Assembly (NCBI GenBank): GCA_016875195.1
Contig: VGRY01000021.1
Coordinates: 1 to 55,459 of the forward strand
DNA from: Deltaproteobacteria bacterium
GTDB taxonomy: Bacteria > Desulfobacterota > BSN033 > UBA1163
Length of the DNA: 55,459 nucleotides
Direction: 5' to 3'
Shown here piece after piece: positions 1-8,867 of the stretch (position 1 is the stretch's first letter; each line of letters opens with the position of its first letter). The notes beneath the pieces are model-generated. The model was not told the DNA's origin and did no database searches. It was given only the letters and a program-made list of their open reading frames with translations. The position numbers and the translations under genes were made by a program.

Positions 1-2
1 TG

Positions 3-179
3 GAAAAAGAATTGACCGCGAGGCTTGACATCCATGAGTCTGCAATCAATGACATATTAGGGCAAATTAGACGATTGCTGAGTGCACCACCAGAACCCGC
101 ACCGCCCAAGAGAGGAATAGGGTTTCTTGTCGAGGAACCTAAAGTTCCTTATATCACAAAGATCAAGAAGAGAAATTAG
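3..179 (+). CDS. C-terminal end of an ORF6N/KilA-N-like DNA-binding protein (partial)
   Basis: An open frame enters from the left edge and runs 58 codons to a TAG at 177-179. It ends with a helical stretch (ARLDIHESAINDILGQIRRL) followed by a proline-rich segment (APPEPAPPKRGIGF). That arrangement, a coiled helix then PPEP..P..R.IGF, is what I know from the C-terminus of ORF6N-domain proteins, phage-derived regulators found widely in bacterial genomes. The DNA-binding domain itself would lie upstream of the window, so the family is inferred from the tail only. Confidence 0.5.
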   Translation, partial: EKELTARLDIHESAINDILGQIRRLLSAPPEPAPPKRGIGFLVEEPKVPYITKIKKRN

Positions 180-357
180 GTGCTACCATATGACTTGCAA
201 CTTGCGATAAAAGGAACGCCGTGCGCCATGCGCTTTGCGAATTATTGGTTGTGGCTCGAAGAGGCTACCCCTGAAAAATTGAAAGGTGAGGGGGGGTAAA
301 AAATAATTTGATTTTTAAAGCCTGGGATTGGGGTCAGTAAATAATGCTCTAAAGAAA

Positions 358-494
358 GATTGTTATAAGCCTCTATTTTTGATATATTGGGGCAAATTCC
401 GGTGGGGGATTAAATTTATGGAGGGGGAAAATAGCCAGAAGAATTCAACTCTCCCCTTAGGCATAAGTTGTTTCAGAACCTACGTCCCCTCTGG
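358..494 (+). repeat. Dispersed repeat, copy 1 (second copy at 3391-3526)
   Basis: About 136 bp almost identical to 3391-3526; over 383-494 the two differ mainly by one C. Both copies stay open in one frame and would encode the same peptide (WGKFRWGIKFMEGENSQKN), so the repeat may derive from coding DNA. Here its right end (CTCTGG, 494) abuts the truncated WYL gene, as if its insertion or a recombination event removed that gene's 5' end. The rest of the 180-490 gap shows no convincing gene. Confidence 0.75.
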
Positions 495-853
495 CGACTT
501 ACAGGATCTCGGAGCCAAAGGTGCTGGCCGAGTCCTTCAAGATACCCGCCGACTTCGACTTCAAGAAATATTTTCTCTCGACCTTCGGCCTATACAAGGG
601 CAAATCGACCAAAGAGGTGACGATCCGGTTTACACCCGAGAAGTCGAAGTGGATCAAAGACCAGATATGGCACAAAGACCAGAAAGTAAAGACTCTCGAA
701 GATGGATCCCTTCAGATCAGCTTCCCGGTTTCAGACTTCTCAGAGATCACGAGAGAGATACTGAAACACGGCGATGCCGTGATGGTCATCAAGCCTGAAA
801 TCCTCCGTGAACTGGTCAAAACCGAAGCCCAAAAAATCGTAAAGATTTATTAA
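491..853 (+). pseudogene. 3' fragment of a WYL-domain transcriptional regulator
   Basis: The frame encodes roughly the last 115 residues of a WYL/PafC-type regulator: YRISEPKVLAESFKIPADFD, then a conserved tail with IRFTP, an SKWIKDQIWHKDQ segment, DGSLQISFPVSD, HGDAVMVIKPEILR and a terminal Y. In intact relatives this follows an N-terminal winged helix and the core WYL motif, both absent here. The reading frame becomes recognisable only after the end of the repeat at 494, so the gene is truncated. A GTG at 521 could start a 110-residue product, but there is no good ribosome site. Family assignment is from the order of conserved blocks. Confidence 0.65.
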
Positions 854-1074
854 ATTCCCACCTTAAGTTAACCTTTTCACCACGCAACATATCGATATTA
901 TTAGCTAAAACATAGGACACTTATTGGGGTAGGTCTCCGTGTATAATGGAGGCTGATAAAATAATTTATTTCAATTGGGGCACAAAATAAAGGTAAGAAA
1001 AAAAAGGGAAACACGTTAACTGCTGGAATAACGATTGATGACAAACCGTCCACAGGTCAGGGAGAACAAAACAT

Positions 1075-1398
1075 ATGTTTTTCGTTATCAGATACCGCAA
1101 CACAATCATTTTGCTAAGGCATGAATCGGAAATGTGTGAAGATGATTCCCTGTCTGCTTCTCGGAGCCACAGACTCGTCATTGATGATGTGGCCTCTGGT
1201 ATGGCTTTTTGTGAGTGTCAGGCTTGGTACTTCCCCACTCCGAAAAGAACTACCCCCTATCGGGAAATCTACCGTGAAATGATACAACAGTTCAAAGAGC
1301 ATTGTTCCGAAATTTCCAGACGGGAAGAGATATTACGGCCAACCGATCCGTGTGCGAATTGTAAACTCAAAATTGATTGCAAGGTTTGCATGGGTTAA
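1075..1398 (+). CDS. Hypothetical protein with a C-terminal four-cysteine motif
   Basis: 107 residues starting at an ATG preceded by GGGAGA. The last 17 residues carry C-x2-C-x5-C-x2-C (DPCANCKLKIDCKVCMG), a likely zinc or Fe-S knuckle. No family is recognised. The next gene starts 12 bases after the stop and has its own strong ribosome site, so the two are probably co-transcribed. A weak extended -10 (TGTATAAT, 940-947) lies upstream. It could be a small metal-binding accessory protein; function unknown. Confidence 0.55.
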   Translation: MFFVIRYRNTIILLRHESEMCEDDSLSASRSHRLVIDDVASGMAFCECQAWYFPTPKRTTPYREIYREMIQQFKEHCSEISRREEILRPTDPCANCKLKIDCKVCMG

Positions 1399-1409
1399 GG
1401 AGGTTTCAT

Positions 1410-2069
1410 GTGAAAGAAGAGAAGATCTGTTCTGATGGAGAATGCGTCCCTCTGGATGATTCTGACAAGGTGCTCGCCATATTGAAGGAGTCCTGTAGTG
1501 ACAAAAGGGGAATATTTAATCAGCTCTATAAACTTGTCGTGGTGTGTGCCAATAAGGGGGATGATGTCTCTGCTTATGCCTATGCTGAAAAAATGCTTCT
1601 CTATGCAGAGGACGCGAGGGAAAAGGCCTATTGCCTTCTTTCCATGGGGCAATCAAAAGAAAGGGTAAGAGATTACGGGGAAGCGCTGAAGATATATCTT
1701 TCAGCTATGGACCTGCCTCCCGAACGAAATGATAACTGGTACTTCCTTTACAATAATACTGGGTATTGCCTGAACTTGTTTGGAAGGCATGTCGAAGCGA
1801 TGCAGTTTTGTCGGGCAGCCATTGAAATAAATCCCGACCGTCACAATGCCTTTAAAAACCTTGGGGTCGCGCTGCAAGGCCAGGGAGAGTATTCGAAGGC
1901 CGCCGTTGCTTATATTGAGGCGATACGGATCTGTCCGCGAGATGGAAGGGCACTGAATCTCCTGGAAGAGCTGGTCTCATGCAAAGGTGAGCATATCCTG
2001 GATATTGGTCATATAATGGCTGAGCTCTGGAGATGCCGCGATCTGGTTGAACAGACAATGATTCACTGA
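1410..2069 (+). CDS. Cytoplasmic TPR-repeat protein
   Basis: 219 residues from a GTG at 1410, chosen because AAGGAGG sits five bases upstream; an in-frame TTG at 1377 would overlap the previous gene and lacks a site. From about residue 40 the protein is helical repeats. Two or three blocks fit the TPR consensus (for example YNNTGYCLNLFGRHVEAM with following INP, and FKNLGVALQGQGEYSKAAVA with following ICP). There is no signal peptide. TPR proteins are scaffolds; the partner is unknown. Likely co-transcribed with the upstream cysteine-motif protein. Confidence 0.7.
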   Translation: MKEEKICSDGECVPLDDSDKVLAILKESCSDKRGIFNQLYKLVVVCANKGDDVSAYAYAEKMLLYAEDAREKAYCLLSMGQSKERVRDYGEALKIYLSAMDLPPERNDNWYFLYNNTGYCLNLFGRHVEAMQFCRAAIEINPDRHNAFKNLGVALQGQGEYSKAAVAYIEAIRICPRDGRALNLLEELVSCKGEHILDIGHIMAELWRCRDLVEQTMIH

Positions 2070-2191
2070 CTTCCCATGGATGCTAAAGAGACGATCTCAA
2101 GCTCCAGCCGCCGCACACGATTCAGGATGTGAGGTAAGGGAATATTGAATATCTAATAGCACAGGGTGCTAAGAATAAGGGGGGAAGAAGA

Positions 2192-3307
2192 ATGAAAATA
2201 TGGGTAGTGTTGATCATTATTATCACTTCACTTACGCCGTGCTGGGCAGACAATGATGAAATCGTTGCAGAAAATATCAATAGGGTAAGAGCCTGCATTA
2301 AGAAAAACGATTTACCAAAAGCAAAAAAGATTCTTGCATCCGATTTTGATAAATATGTGAAGGCGTATTACAGCGGGAATTTTTATAACAACAAAGAAAC
2401 AGTCATTGGGTTTTACAACCTGGAAGATATCTGCCTTTACAGTGGACTCATTTCATTCATCGAAGGTGACTATAAAAAGGGAGGCGAGTATATAGAGGCG
2501 GCCGTAGGGCTTATTAATATCCTCTGGGGGAAATCGTGGCATGATACCTTAAACAATTTTATAGAAGACAATGAACGAATCTTTTCAAAAAAAAGCAACT
2601 CGATGAAAGCCAGGCTATATCATATGGTTTCAACGGTATATAGGGCCATTGGGGAAGAGAAGAATGAATTAAAGTATCTGAAAAAGGCTTATGGCCTCAA
2701 CTCAAATAACTTTGAACTTATCGTTAGTTTGGGTCAGCACTATTTCTTGGCGGGGGAGTTGGAAACAAGCCAAAAGTATTTTCTAAAAGCCCTTACGTTA
2801 AATCCAAATGATGCCCAACCCCTTTCAGGAATAGCTATCATAGCAGGTATCAAGGGGGATAGCGAAAAAGCCTTTAAATCGATTGAAAAGGCAGCCAAAA
2901 TAGACCCGAATAATTTAGAAATACGGATAAATCATGCCCTAATACTTTACATGGATGACCGAAGTGGCGAGGCTGAAAAATTAAATGCTGAGACGATCAG
3001 GAAATTCCCTGACAATAAAGACCATTTAGAGCGTGTGTCATTGTACTTCCTTTTGGATCAAAAGAAATACAGGGAGGCATATGAAATCGTAAAGAAAATC
3101 AGCGGGAAGGAGTTGACCAGCCACAATGTGTTGACTGCACTGGTGGCCATCACCTATGCCTTTAATCGTGATGAAAGCAGGGCAAAATTAATGGCAAAGC
3201 GAATGGTTACTGAATACCCAGATTGTAAGAAAGATGAATTTCTGAAAGACAACTGGTTTTTAAGACGGGACATCTATAAGAAATTCAAGGAACTGATCAG
3301 CCAATAA
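2192..3307 (+). CDS. Exported TPR-repeat protein
   Basis: 371 residues with a clear Sec signal peptide (MKIWVVLIIIITSLTPCWA, cleavage expected after CWA). The mature part is almost all helical. From about residue 145 there are at least three TPR units, each closing with a xxNPN or xDPNN turn (LNSNN, LNPNDAQP, IDPNNLEI). It should be periplasmic or outer-membrane associated. The start is supported by AGGGGGGAAG before the ATG. No specific function can be read. It is separated by 120 bases from the cytoplasmic TPR gene upstream and may be its own unit. Confidence 0.75.
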   Translation: MKIWVVLIIIITSLTPCWADNDEIVAENINRVRACIKKNDLPKAKKILASDFDKYVKAYYSGNFYNNKETVIGFYNLEDICLYSGLISFIEGDYKKGGEYIEAAVGLINILWGKSWHDTLNNFIEDNERIFSKKSNSMKARLYHMVSTVYRAIGEEKNELKYLKKAYGLNSNNFELIVSLGQHYFLAGELETSQKYFLKALTLNPNDAQPLSGIAIIAGIKGDSEKAFKSIEKAAKIDPNNLEIRINHALILYMDDRSGEAEKLNAETIRKFPDNKDHLERVSLYFLLDQKKYREAYEIVKKISGKELTSHNVLTALVAITYAFNRDESRAKLMAKRMVTEYPDCKKDEFLKDNWFLRRDIYKKFKELISQ

Positions 3308-3390
3308 AGACCAACCCCTGACCCTATGATTGTAAGGATTGTGCTGAATATCCCTGTTACCTAACACCTGACGATTTAAATTATGTCAGG

Positions 3391-3526
3391 GATTGTCATA
3401 AATTTCTGTTTTTGGTATATTGGGGCAAATTCCGGTGGGGGATTAAATTTATGGAGGGGGAAAATAGCCAGAAGAATTCAACTCTCCCTTAGGCATAAGT
3501 TGTTTCAGAACCTACGTCCCCTCTGG
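3391..3526 (+). repeat. Dispersed repeat, copy 2 (first copy at 358-494)
   Basis: Near-identical to 358-494. In this copy the open frame extends further left, from about 3323, and encodes a cysteine-rich peptide (YDCKDCAEYPCYLTPDD, then RDCHKFLF) that runs into the repeat peptide and stops at 3490. This looks like the decayed 3' part of a small metal-binding protein gene carried with the repeat. It has no start codon with a ribosome site, so I do not call a gene. Confidence 0.7.
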
Positions 3527-3540
3527 TGCCACAAAAAGGT

Positions 3541-3765
3541 TTTACGCTATGCTCTTTTACGGACACGCGACACGAAACACGGTCACGTTATTAATGGAAA
3601 TGGATTGAAAGGCGAGAAAGAATAAGATCTTATCTGTTTCTGGGAGGGAGGACATCGGGGTCAGGCCGCAACATTGAACAAGTCAGTGGATATGAACTGT
3701 GGGGACGTTCGTGCATGGCGTTCCTGAAAGTATTAAAGACTAGTTCTCATCCCTAAAAAAGGTGG
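3541..3765 (+). repeat. Gene-free stretch with dispersed repeat units
   Basis: 3541-3621 resembles 13050-13130 (both have ATGCT-TTT-ACGGA, a CACG run and end in a TTGAAAGG-GAGA tract). 3657-3765 is one copy of the bipartite element: GGGGTCAGGCCGCAACATTG on the left and ATCCCTAAAAAAGGTGG on the right, about 100 bases apart. No gene is supported between 3308 and 3835. Confidence 0.6.
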
Positions 3766-3835
3766 TTTGCACTGAAGCATCGGGCAAAGTGTGTGATGTA
3801 ATAAGACTAATTAAATCTTCTGCATGAGGGGAGTC

Positions 3836-4321
3836 ATGAAAATCAAATACAAGGTTTTTCAATACTACTTTCCGATAGCGCTATCCATATCAATCATATT
3901 GATCATTGCAGGATTCGTTTTCCCTGCGGTACTTGACTGGAAACTTATCATTACACTTGTCGGAAGCATTATTTCTTCGATTTATTTTATCGAAAAACAA
4001 AAGCTAGAGCAGATGGCCCTTTTTAAGGAGTTATTTACGGATTTCAATAGGAGGTATGATGGCATGAACGAGAGATTGAATCAAATTCTTGAGGAGGATC
4101 AAGAGAAACCACTCAGCAAAGATCAGATTCACCTCCTTTATGATTACTTCAATCTTTGCGGGGAGGAATATTTATTTTACAAGCAAGGGCTCATTTACCC
4201 AGAGGTATGGAAGGCGTGGTCTAATGGCATAAAGATTTTTGGTAAAAACAAAAGGATCAGGGATCTCTGGCAAAAAGAAGCCCAATCCGACTCCTATTAC
4301 GGACTGAAATCCCTAGAATGA
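3836..4321 (+). CDS. Small membrane protein with two N-terminal transmembrane segments
   Basis: 161 residues from the ATG at 3836, which has GAGGGGA four bases upstream; the ATG at 3824 lacks a site. Residues about 8-32 and 34-53 form two hydrophobic helices separated by a short turn containing a tryptophan (VLDWK). The rest (about 110 residues) is a charged, probably cytoplasmic domain with QKLEQMALFKELFTDFNRRYD and later a YDYFNLCGEEYLFYKQG block. No family recognised. It lies 42 bases before the NERD-helicase gene and may form a two-gene unit with it. Confidence 0.6.
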   Translation: MKIKYKVFQYYFPIALSISIILIIAGFVFPAVLDWKLIITLVGSIISSIYFIEKQKLEQMALFKELFTDFNRRYDGMNERLNQILEEDQEKPLSKDQIHLLYDYFNLCGEEYLFYKQGLIYPEVWKAWSNGIKIFGKNKRIRDLWQKEAQSDSYYGLKSLE

Positions 4322-4363
4322 GTAACGAAAGATTTCGGGCCATGCAACGGTAAATAGGTAGTT

Positions 4364-6208
4364 ATGGCGACGATGATACCCAATGATCTTGGGGAGTTTG
4401 GGACGGATGGCGAAAAGGCCTTCTACAAGTTCCTTGAAGGCGTAGCTAAGCCTGATATCCGTTATCTCTGTTGGTACCTTCCTGACATCAACGGAAATGA
4501 ACCTGATTTTTTGCTCTACTGTGAAGATGTTGGTCTGGTTGTATTTGAGGTGAAGGACTGGATTCTTGGCCAGATTGAGGAGGCCAACCCACATCAATTT
4601 CTCATCCAGACGAAAGGTAGAACCGAATTCAGAAAAAATCCCTTCCAGCAGGCCCATGATTACCTCAATTCAATTAAAGATAAACTCCAGAAGGATGGAC
4701 GTCTCGTCTCGAAGGAATCGGCCTACTTCGGAAAACCCAGGATTCCGCTAAGCTACGGGGTGGTCTTTCCAAATATCAACAAGTATGAGTACATAGAAAA
4801 GGGTTTAGAAAAGATCATCAGCACTGAGAAAATCTTCTTCTGGGATGATCTTCATCCCATGTCTGATATATGCTGCGACTCTTCGGGCCAATGCTTCCTG
4901 AAAGCACTCAAAGAAAGATTCCCGCCGATGTTCCCCTTTAAGATGACCTTCAAAGAATTGAACCACCTGAAGGAGATCATCTTTCCAATCGTAAAGATCG
5001 AACTACCCCGAAGAGGCCAGGAAGACAGATGCGCGGAAGGAATAGATCGCCTCAAGGTGCTGGACAACCATCAGGAAGCCATTGCCCGGAAATATGACGG
5101 AGGGCACAGGATTCTTATAGGCCCCTCAGGAAGTGGAAAGACGCTCATCCTCGTCCACAAGGCCGCCCTCCTTAAGAACTACAACCCGAATATCAAAAAG
5201 ATTCTCTTTGTCTGTTACAACATCACGCTCGTCAACTACATCAAGAGGCTACTCTCGGATAAAAAGGTTTCCTTTGGAGAAAACGGGGTGGAAGTCCTCC
5301 ATTTCTACGAACTCTGTTCGAAGATTCTGGGTGAGGAGATCGCCTACGAAAAAGAAGAAGCGGCCTATTATGAGCTCATCGTCTCCGAAACCCTTTCCAA
5401 AATCCCCGGGTCGAACCTCAAATATGATGCCATTCTCGTTGACGAAGGGCAGGACTTCTCCGACGACATGTACAGGGTGGTCACTTCCATCTTAAACGAG
5501 AAGACAAACAATCTTACCATCGCCCTGGATGAGGGACAGAACATCTACCACCGCAGGCAGAGCTGGAAGGACCTGGGAGTCCAGGCAAAGGGACGCCTCC
5601 ACAGGATCTCGTACGTTTACCGATGCACAAGGGAGTTACATGAATTTGTATCAAGGTTTATTGGGAGTAATGGAGGCTCAACTAAGCCCGCTGGATCTGG
5701 CCAATATTCCATGTTTCCGGATCTGTATGAATATCACGGTCCAAAGCCACAGATTAAGCAGTTTAAAAGTATCGGAGAGATCATTGAGTTTATCTCCGAC
5801 ACCATAAAAAAACTGATTGATGCAGGGGAATGTTCCTGCTCGGATATTGCCATTCTATACACCACAAGATCAATTGAGGGCAATCCAGCAATAAATATTC
5901 CCCGGATGGTTGGTAAAGCTCTGGAGAAGAGGGGAATCCTTCACAACTGGGTGTCCGAAGATTACAGGTCTAAAAGATCCTACGACATAACCACAGACAC
6001 CGTTACCATTTCCACCATCCAAAGCGCAAAAGGATTCGACTACTCACGAGTCTTCTTGTTCGGATTAGACCTCTTCGACCCAGCCAAGTGGCTTGAGGCA
6101 GAAGCTAATAGCTTAGCTTATGTCGGCCTCACCCGAGCGAGGTATGAGTTATTCATCCCATATGTAAATAAGAATGAATTGATTACCAAATTAATAAATT
6201 GCACATAA
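4364..6208 (+). CDS. NERD-domain nuclease fused to a superfamily 1 (UvrD/Rep-like) helicase
   Basis: 614 residues. The first ~120 form a NERD (nuclease-related) domain with a PD-(D/E)XK-like core: D48 in NEPDFLL, then E62 and K64 in VFEVKDW. A linker follows, then a P-loop helicase: Walker A GPSGSGKT at 253-260, Walker B VDEGQDF around 360, a motif III-like region (ALDEGQNIYHRRQSW), YVYRCTRELHEF (motif IV-like), TISTIQSAKGFDY (motif V) and YVGLTRARYELF (motif VI). Proteins with this architecture are predicted DNA helicase-nucleases, often in accessory or defence regions. The upstream two-TM protein may be its partner. Enzymatic roles are inferred from motifs; the biological target is unknown. 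Confidence 0.85.
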   Translation: MATMIPNDLGEFGTDGEKAFYKFLEGVAKPDIRYLCWYLPDINGNEPDFLLYCEDVGLVVFEVKDWILGQIEEANPHQFLIQTKGRTEFRKNPFQQAHDYLNSIKDKLQKDGRLVSKESAYFGKPRIPLSYGVVFPNINKYEYIEKGLEKIISTEKIFFWDDLHPMSDICCDSSGQCFLKALKERFPPMFPFKMTFKELNHLKEIIFPIVKIELPRRGQEDRCAEGIDRLKVLDNHQEAIARKYDGGHRILIGPSGSGKTLILVHKAALLKNYNPNIKKILFVCYNITLVNYIKRLLSDKKVSFGENGVEVLHFYELCSKILGEEIAYEKEEAAYYELIVSETLSKIPGSNLKYDAILVDEGQDFSDDMYRVVTSILNEKTNNLTIALDEGQNIYHRRQSWKDLGVQAKGRLHRISYVYRCTRELHEFVSRFIGSNGGSTKPAGSGQYSMFPDLYEYHGPKPQIKQFKSIGEIIEFISDTIKKLIDAGECSCSDIAILYTTRSIEGNPAINIPRMVGKALEKRGILHNWVSEDYRSKRSYDITTDTVTISTIQSAKGFDYSRVFLFGLDLFDPAKWLEAEANSLAYVGLTRARYELFIPYVNKNELITKLINCT

Positions 6209-6241
6209 CAAGTAGCAAAAGGGTCAGACCGCAATATTCAA

Positions 6242-6329
6242 GCGTGCCCAGCGAAGGGTAGCGTATTCTAACGGGTGGAAGTCCTGTCATAGTAAAAGCC
6301 AAAGACGCGTAGCTTGGATGGCAGGGGGG
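6242..6329 (+). ncRNA. Structured RNA-like element, copy 1 (remnant; group II intron 5' end or HEARO/omega-RNA type)
   Basis: Shares most of its bases with 11617-11716. Conserved order: hairpin GCGTGCCC/GGGTAGCGT, then CGGGTGGAAGTCCTG, then GCCA closing with TGGC in AGCTTGGATGGCAGGGGG. This copy lacks the inner TCCCGC/GCGGGA hairpin of copy 2. The G-GGTG-AAGTCC block is a hallmark of group II intron domain I, and similar blocks occur in IS-associated HEARO RNAs; I cannot decide which. No reverse transcriptase or IscB-like gene is next to it. A copy of the GGGTCAGACCGCAATATTCA repeat abuts its left side. Confidence 0.45.
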
Positions 6330-6645
6330 CACTGTTAAAAGGTCGGATAACTCCTCGTATTGCGAGACACCCTTCGGCTTCCCATTACCCGTCCATTCGC
6401 ATCGAACCTTCTGGCAATACGATACATAATCCCCCACCGTCTCAAAACAGTTTATCGGCCCAGTCCCCCACATGATCGTCAACGATAAAATCTTACCTCC
6501 CGGAAGCGTTAAAAGATACCGATACGCATTCTTCAATGTAATCTTCTTTTGTACCACCCCGAAATTGACCCCATTCAATCCTATAGATCTGCTGTGTCAG
6601 ATGATCAATCGCCTCTTTAAATATCCTATTTTGTTTGCCTAAATT
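6330..6645 (-). pseudogene. IS110-family transposase remnant
   Basis: On the minus strand, 6578 down to about 6355 encodes YLLTLPGGKILSLTIM, then a tract with GPINCFETVGDYVSYC and NGKPKG. This matches the C-terminal (Transposase_20) part of IS110 transposases, whose usual form is LTvPGiGkilalti, then fetvgdyvSYCr, then sNGKkkG. The stretch just upstream (6640-6545) continues the protein in another frame (IFKEAIDHLTQQIYRIE), so there is a frameshift near 6545. The sequence ends at the structured element on the other side, before the NGNKYL motif expected next. No N-terminal DEDD domain is present; the copy is dead. Confidence 0.7.
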
Positions 6646-6894
6646 TTACAAAAATCTGAGTGACTTTTTTTGCCAAAAACCTCAATTATTGTACGGTTTT
6701 CTAAACAAGAAGCCTGAATGAACTTTTCAGCATTAGAAATACATTAATAAATTTAGTAGGTTATCTATCTTTTAAAAATAATTGAAGTAGGCAAGGAATT
6801 TGCAGTAATTTCCAATGGTTTACAAATCTTACAGTATTTATCTGGTCAAATTTACATAAATTGGGTTGGGAGAAGAAAGAAGGGAGCATCGGCA

Positions 6895-7092
6895 ATGCCT
6901 TCGATTAAGACGACACAGCAAGGACTTCAAGATGGCTGGACAAGGGCCACTTTCATTTTAAGAAAGAACCATCTGGAAGAGATTAAATCGCTGGCATACT
7001 GGGAAAGAAAGACCATCAAGGAAGTCATGGACGAGGCCCTGGGGTCTTATTTAAATGGAAAAGTTGTCAAGCCTATAACATCTTTAAAGTAA
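6895..7092 (+). CDS. Small ribbon-helix-helix-like protein
   Basis: 65 residues from an ATG with AGGGAG eight bases upstream. Residues 18-55 (RATFILRKNHLEEIKSLAYW then KTIKEVMDEALGSYL) fit a ribbon-helix-helix fold: one beta strand and two helices, as in CopG/ParG-type DNA-binding proteins. It is the first gene of a same-strand set with the TPR, rhomboid and 345-residue genes, with a 36-base gap to the next, so it may regulate that set. Alternatively it is an orphan antitoxin; no toxin gene is adjacent. Confidence 0.6.
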   Translation: MPSIKTTQQGLQDGWTRATFILRKNHLEEIKSLAYWERKTIKEVMDEALGSYLNGKVVKPITSLK

Positions 7093-7128
7093 ATTACTGC
7101 TACGAAAAAGAGGAAGCAGAGACTCCAT

Positions 7129-7653
7129 ATGGATGACCGGCAGATCCGGATATGCTTTCAGGTTTTCCTATCAATGGTGATGATCATCGTCTTTTCCTTT
7201 ACTGGTGAACCCTTAGTGCTGATTGGTGGGTTACTCATGGCCTCCCTCCTTGGTTACCTGGTTCCATCAGGAGTTCATTTCATATCAAACGTCTTTGGTC
7301 AACTGGTCTATGGATTTTTCTCTTCGGATGACTCTTATGAATACCGATCCTTTCAGGATGACATGGACAAGGCGAAAAGCCTGGTGAGGGGGGAAGAATA
7401 CGACAAGGCGATCCATGCTTATCGTGAGATCATACAGAAATCTCCCTTGATGTGTGAGCCAAGATACAACCTGGCACAGATCTATTGGAGGGCCGGGTAT
7501 CCGGGCCTGGCCTTGAGCGAATATAACGGGATAGTAGCCATGAAGGATCAATTCGGTTCGACTCATCCCCTTGTTCTTGAATCGGAGAGAGCTACCGAAG
7601 AATTGAAGAGCATGCTTTCGCAGGTTGGAAAAGAATCCTTGAATAACACCTGA
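7129..7653 (+). CDS. Membrane-anchored TPR protein
   Basis: 174 residues. Two hydrophobic segments near the N-terminus (about 8-24 and 27-45, ending in GYLVPSGVHFI) are followed by a soluble domain with two TPR-like units (AKSLVRGEEYDKAIHAYREI and NLAQIYWRAGYPGLALSEYN). The next gene, a rhomboid protease, begins 17 bases downstream and also carries a helical-repeat tail, so the two may act at the same membrane site. No enzymatic motif is visible. Confidence 0.6.
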   Translation: MDDRQIRICFQVFLSMVMIIVFSFTGEPLVLIGGLLMASLLGYLVPSGVHFISNVFGQLVYGFFSSDDSYEYRSFQDDMDKAKSLVRGEEYDKAIHAYREIIQKSPLMCEPRYNLAQIYWRAGYPGLALSEYNGIVAMKDQFGSTHPLVLESERATEELKSMLSQVGKESLNNT

Positions 7654-7670
7654 CCCAATAAGGAGTGATT

Positions 7671-8867
7671 GTGATCCCGGTAGGAACAAACCTCAATCTG
7701 AAGCGTTTCCCATGGGTCACGATCATCCTTCTTTTTGTCAACTGGCTCCTCTTCATCACTTTCAGCAGAGACTTCTATAGCATTGATTTCTGGCTGACGC
7801 GGTATCTTTACGCCGTCCCGGGAGAACAATACCCCTGGCAGTTGGTCACGTCCATGTTTTTCCATGTAAGTCTGCTCCATATTCTGGGTAATTCTCTTTT
7901 TTTGTTGGTCTTCGGACCGCCCGCGGAGGATAAGCTCGGATGGAGAGATTATCTTTTTTTATACTTTTTTACCGGCATTTCGGCCAATCTTCTTCACGGA
8001 ATGATGTCAGGACTTTTTTTGAGAGATGAACTTTTTATTCCTTCCCTCGGGGCATCGGGCGCCATATCGGGTGTGATGGGGATATATCTTTACCGTTGTT
8101 ACTATTCAAAAATAAAACTGATGTTCCACCTCCTCCTGCCTTATCGGATCAAAATCCCCGGTTATATCATCCTTCCTCTCTGGTTCGCTCAGGATTTCAT
8201 GGGAGGGATTGATTCCATTCGGGGGATTGGCCGGAATATAGCTTTCTGGGCTCATGTGGGAGGGTTTGCAGCCGGGTTTGGCGCCAGTAAGTATCTCCAA
8301 TACGAGATTCAGGCTAAAAAAGAGAAGTTGGAATTCGTGGCTGAAAACACATTGAAGACATTCACGGGAAACGGTGAGGGCATCGAGGCTGCGGAAACAT
8401 TGCTCAAGATGAATCCGGATAATCCGGAGCTTCATCTCGGCCTGGCAGAGGCAAAATCCCGCTGGCGAGCCTCCCTTGAAGGAAAAGCCCATTATGAAAA
8501 AGCCATCAAACTCCTCCTTGAAAAGGAGCCTCAAAAGGCAATGGAGGTTTTCATCGAATACTGGGGAAAGTATTTAAATGTCCTGGAAGCAAAATACCAG
8601 GTCAGGCTGAGCCTGTTATTGAGTAGAAACGGCGAGATAGACCTTTCCGCTCATACCCTGCAGACATTGATCAACAGCAATCACCCCCTGGATCTCCACA
8701 TGGAGGAGGCCTATCTCAGTCTGGGAAAGATCTACCGGGAGCAACTCAATCGCGACGACCTAGCCCGATATGTTTATGAAACATATTTACTCAAATTCCC
8801 GGAATCGGCGCACAAACAATTTATCGAGAGGATCCTTGGGTCGACTTTAGAAAGGGGAATCGCTTGA
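7671..8867 (+). CDS. Rhomboid-family intramembrane serine protease with C-terminal helical-repeat domain
   Basis: 398 residues from the GTG at 7671, giving the typical rhomboid start MIPVGTN, with AGGAG five bases upstream; a GTG two codons earlier is less well placed. Membrane helices fill residues about 14-220. Family signatures are HVSLLHILGNSLFL (oxyanion/Asn region), GASGAISG with the catalytic serine at residue 129, and AHVGGFAAGFG with the catalytic histidine at 195. Residues 225-398 form a soluble TPR-like tail (for example AAETLLKMNPDNPELHLGLA). Rhomboids cleave transmembrane substrates; the tail probably recruits the substrate or partner. It overlaps the next gene by four bases. Confidence 0.88.
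   Translation: MIPVGTNLNLKRFPWVTIILLFVNWLLFITFSRDFYSIDFWLTRYLYAVPGEQYPWQLVTSMFFHVSLLHILGNSLFLLVFGPPAEDKLGWRDYLFLYFFTGISANLLHGMMSGLFLRDELFIPSLGASGAISGVMGIYLYRCYYSKIKLMFHLLLPYRIKIPGYIILPLWFAQDFMGGIDSIRGIGRNIAFWAHVGGFAAGFGASKYLQYEIQAKKEKLEFVAENTLKTFTGNGEGIEAAETLLKMNPDNPELHLGLAEAKSRWRASLEGKAHYEKAIKLLLEKEPQKAMEVFIEYWGKYLNVLEAKYQVRLSLLLSRNGEIDLSAHTLQTLINSNHPLDLHMEEAYLSLGKIYREQLNRDDLARYVYETYLLKFPESAHKQFIERILGSTLERGIA

Noticed and set aside
328..798. 156-residue frame over repeat copy 1 and the WYL fragment
   Set aside because: Its second half is out of frame with the recognisable WYL sequence; its first part is only the repeat peptide.
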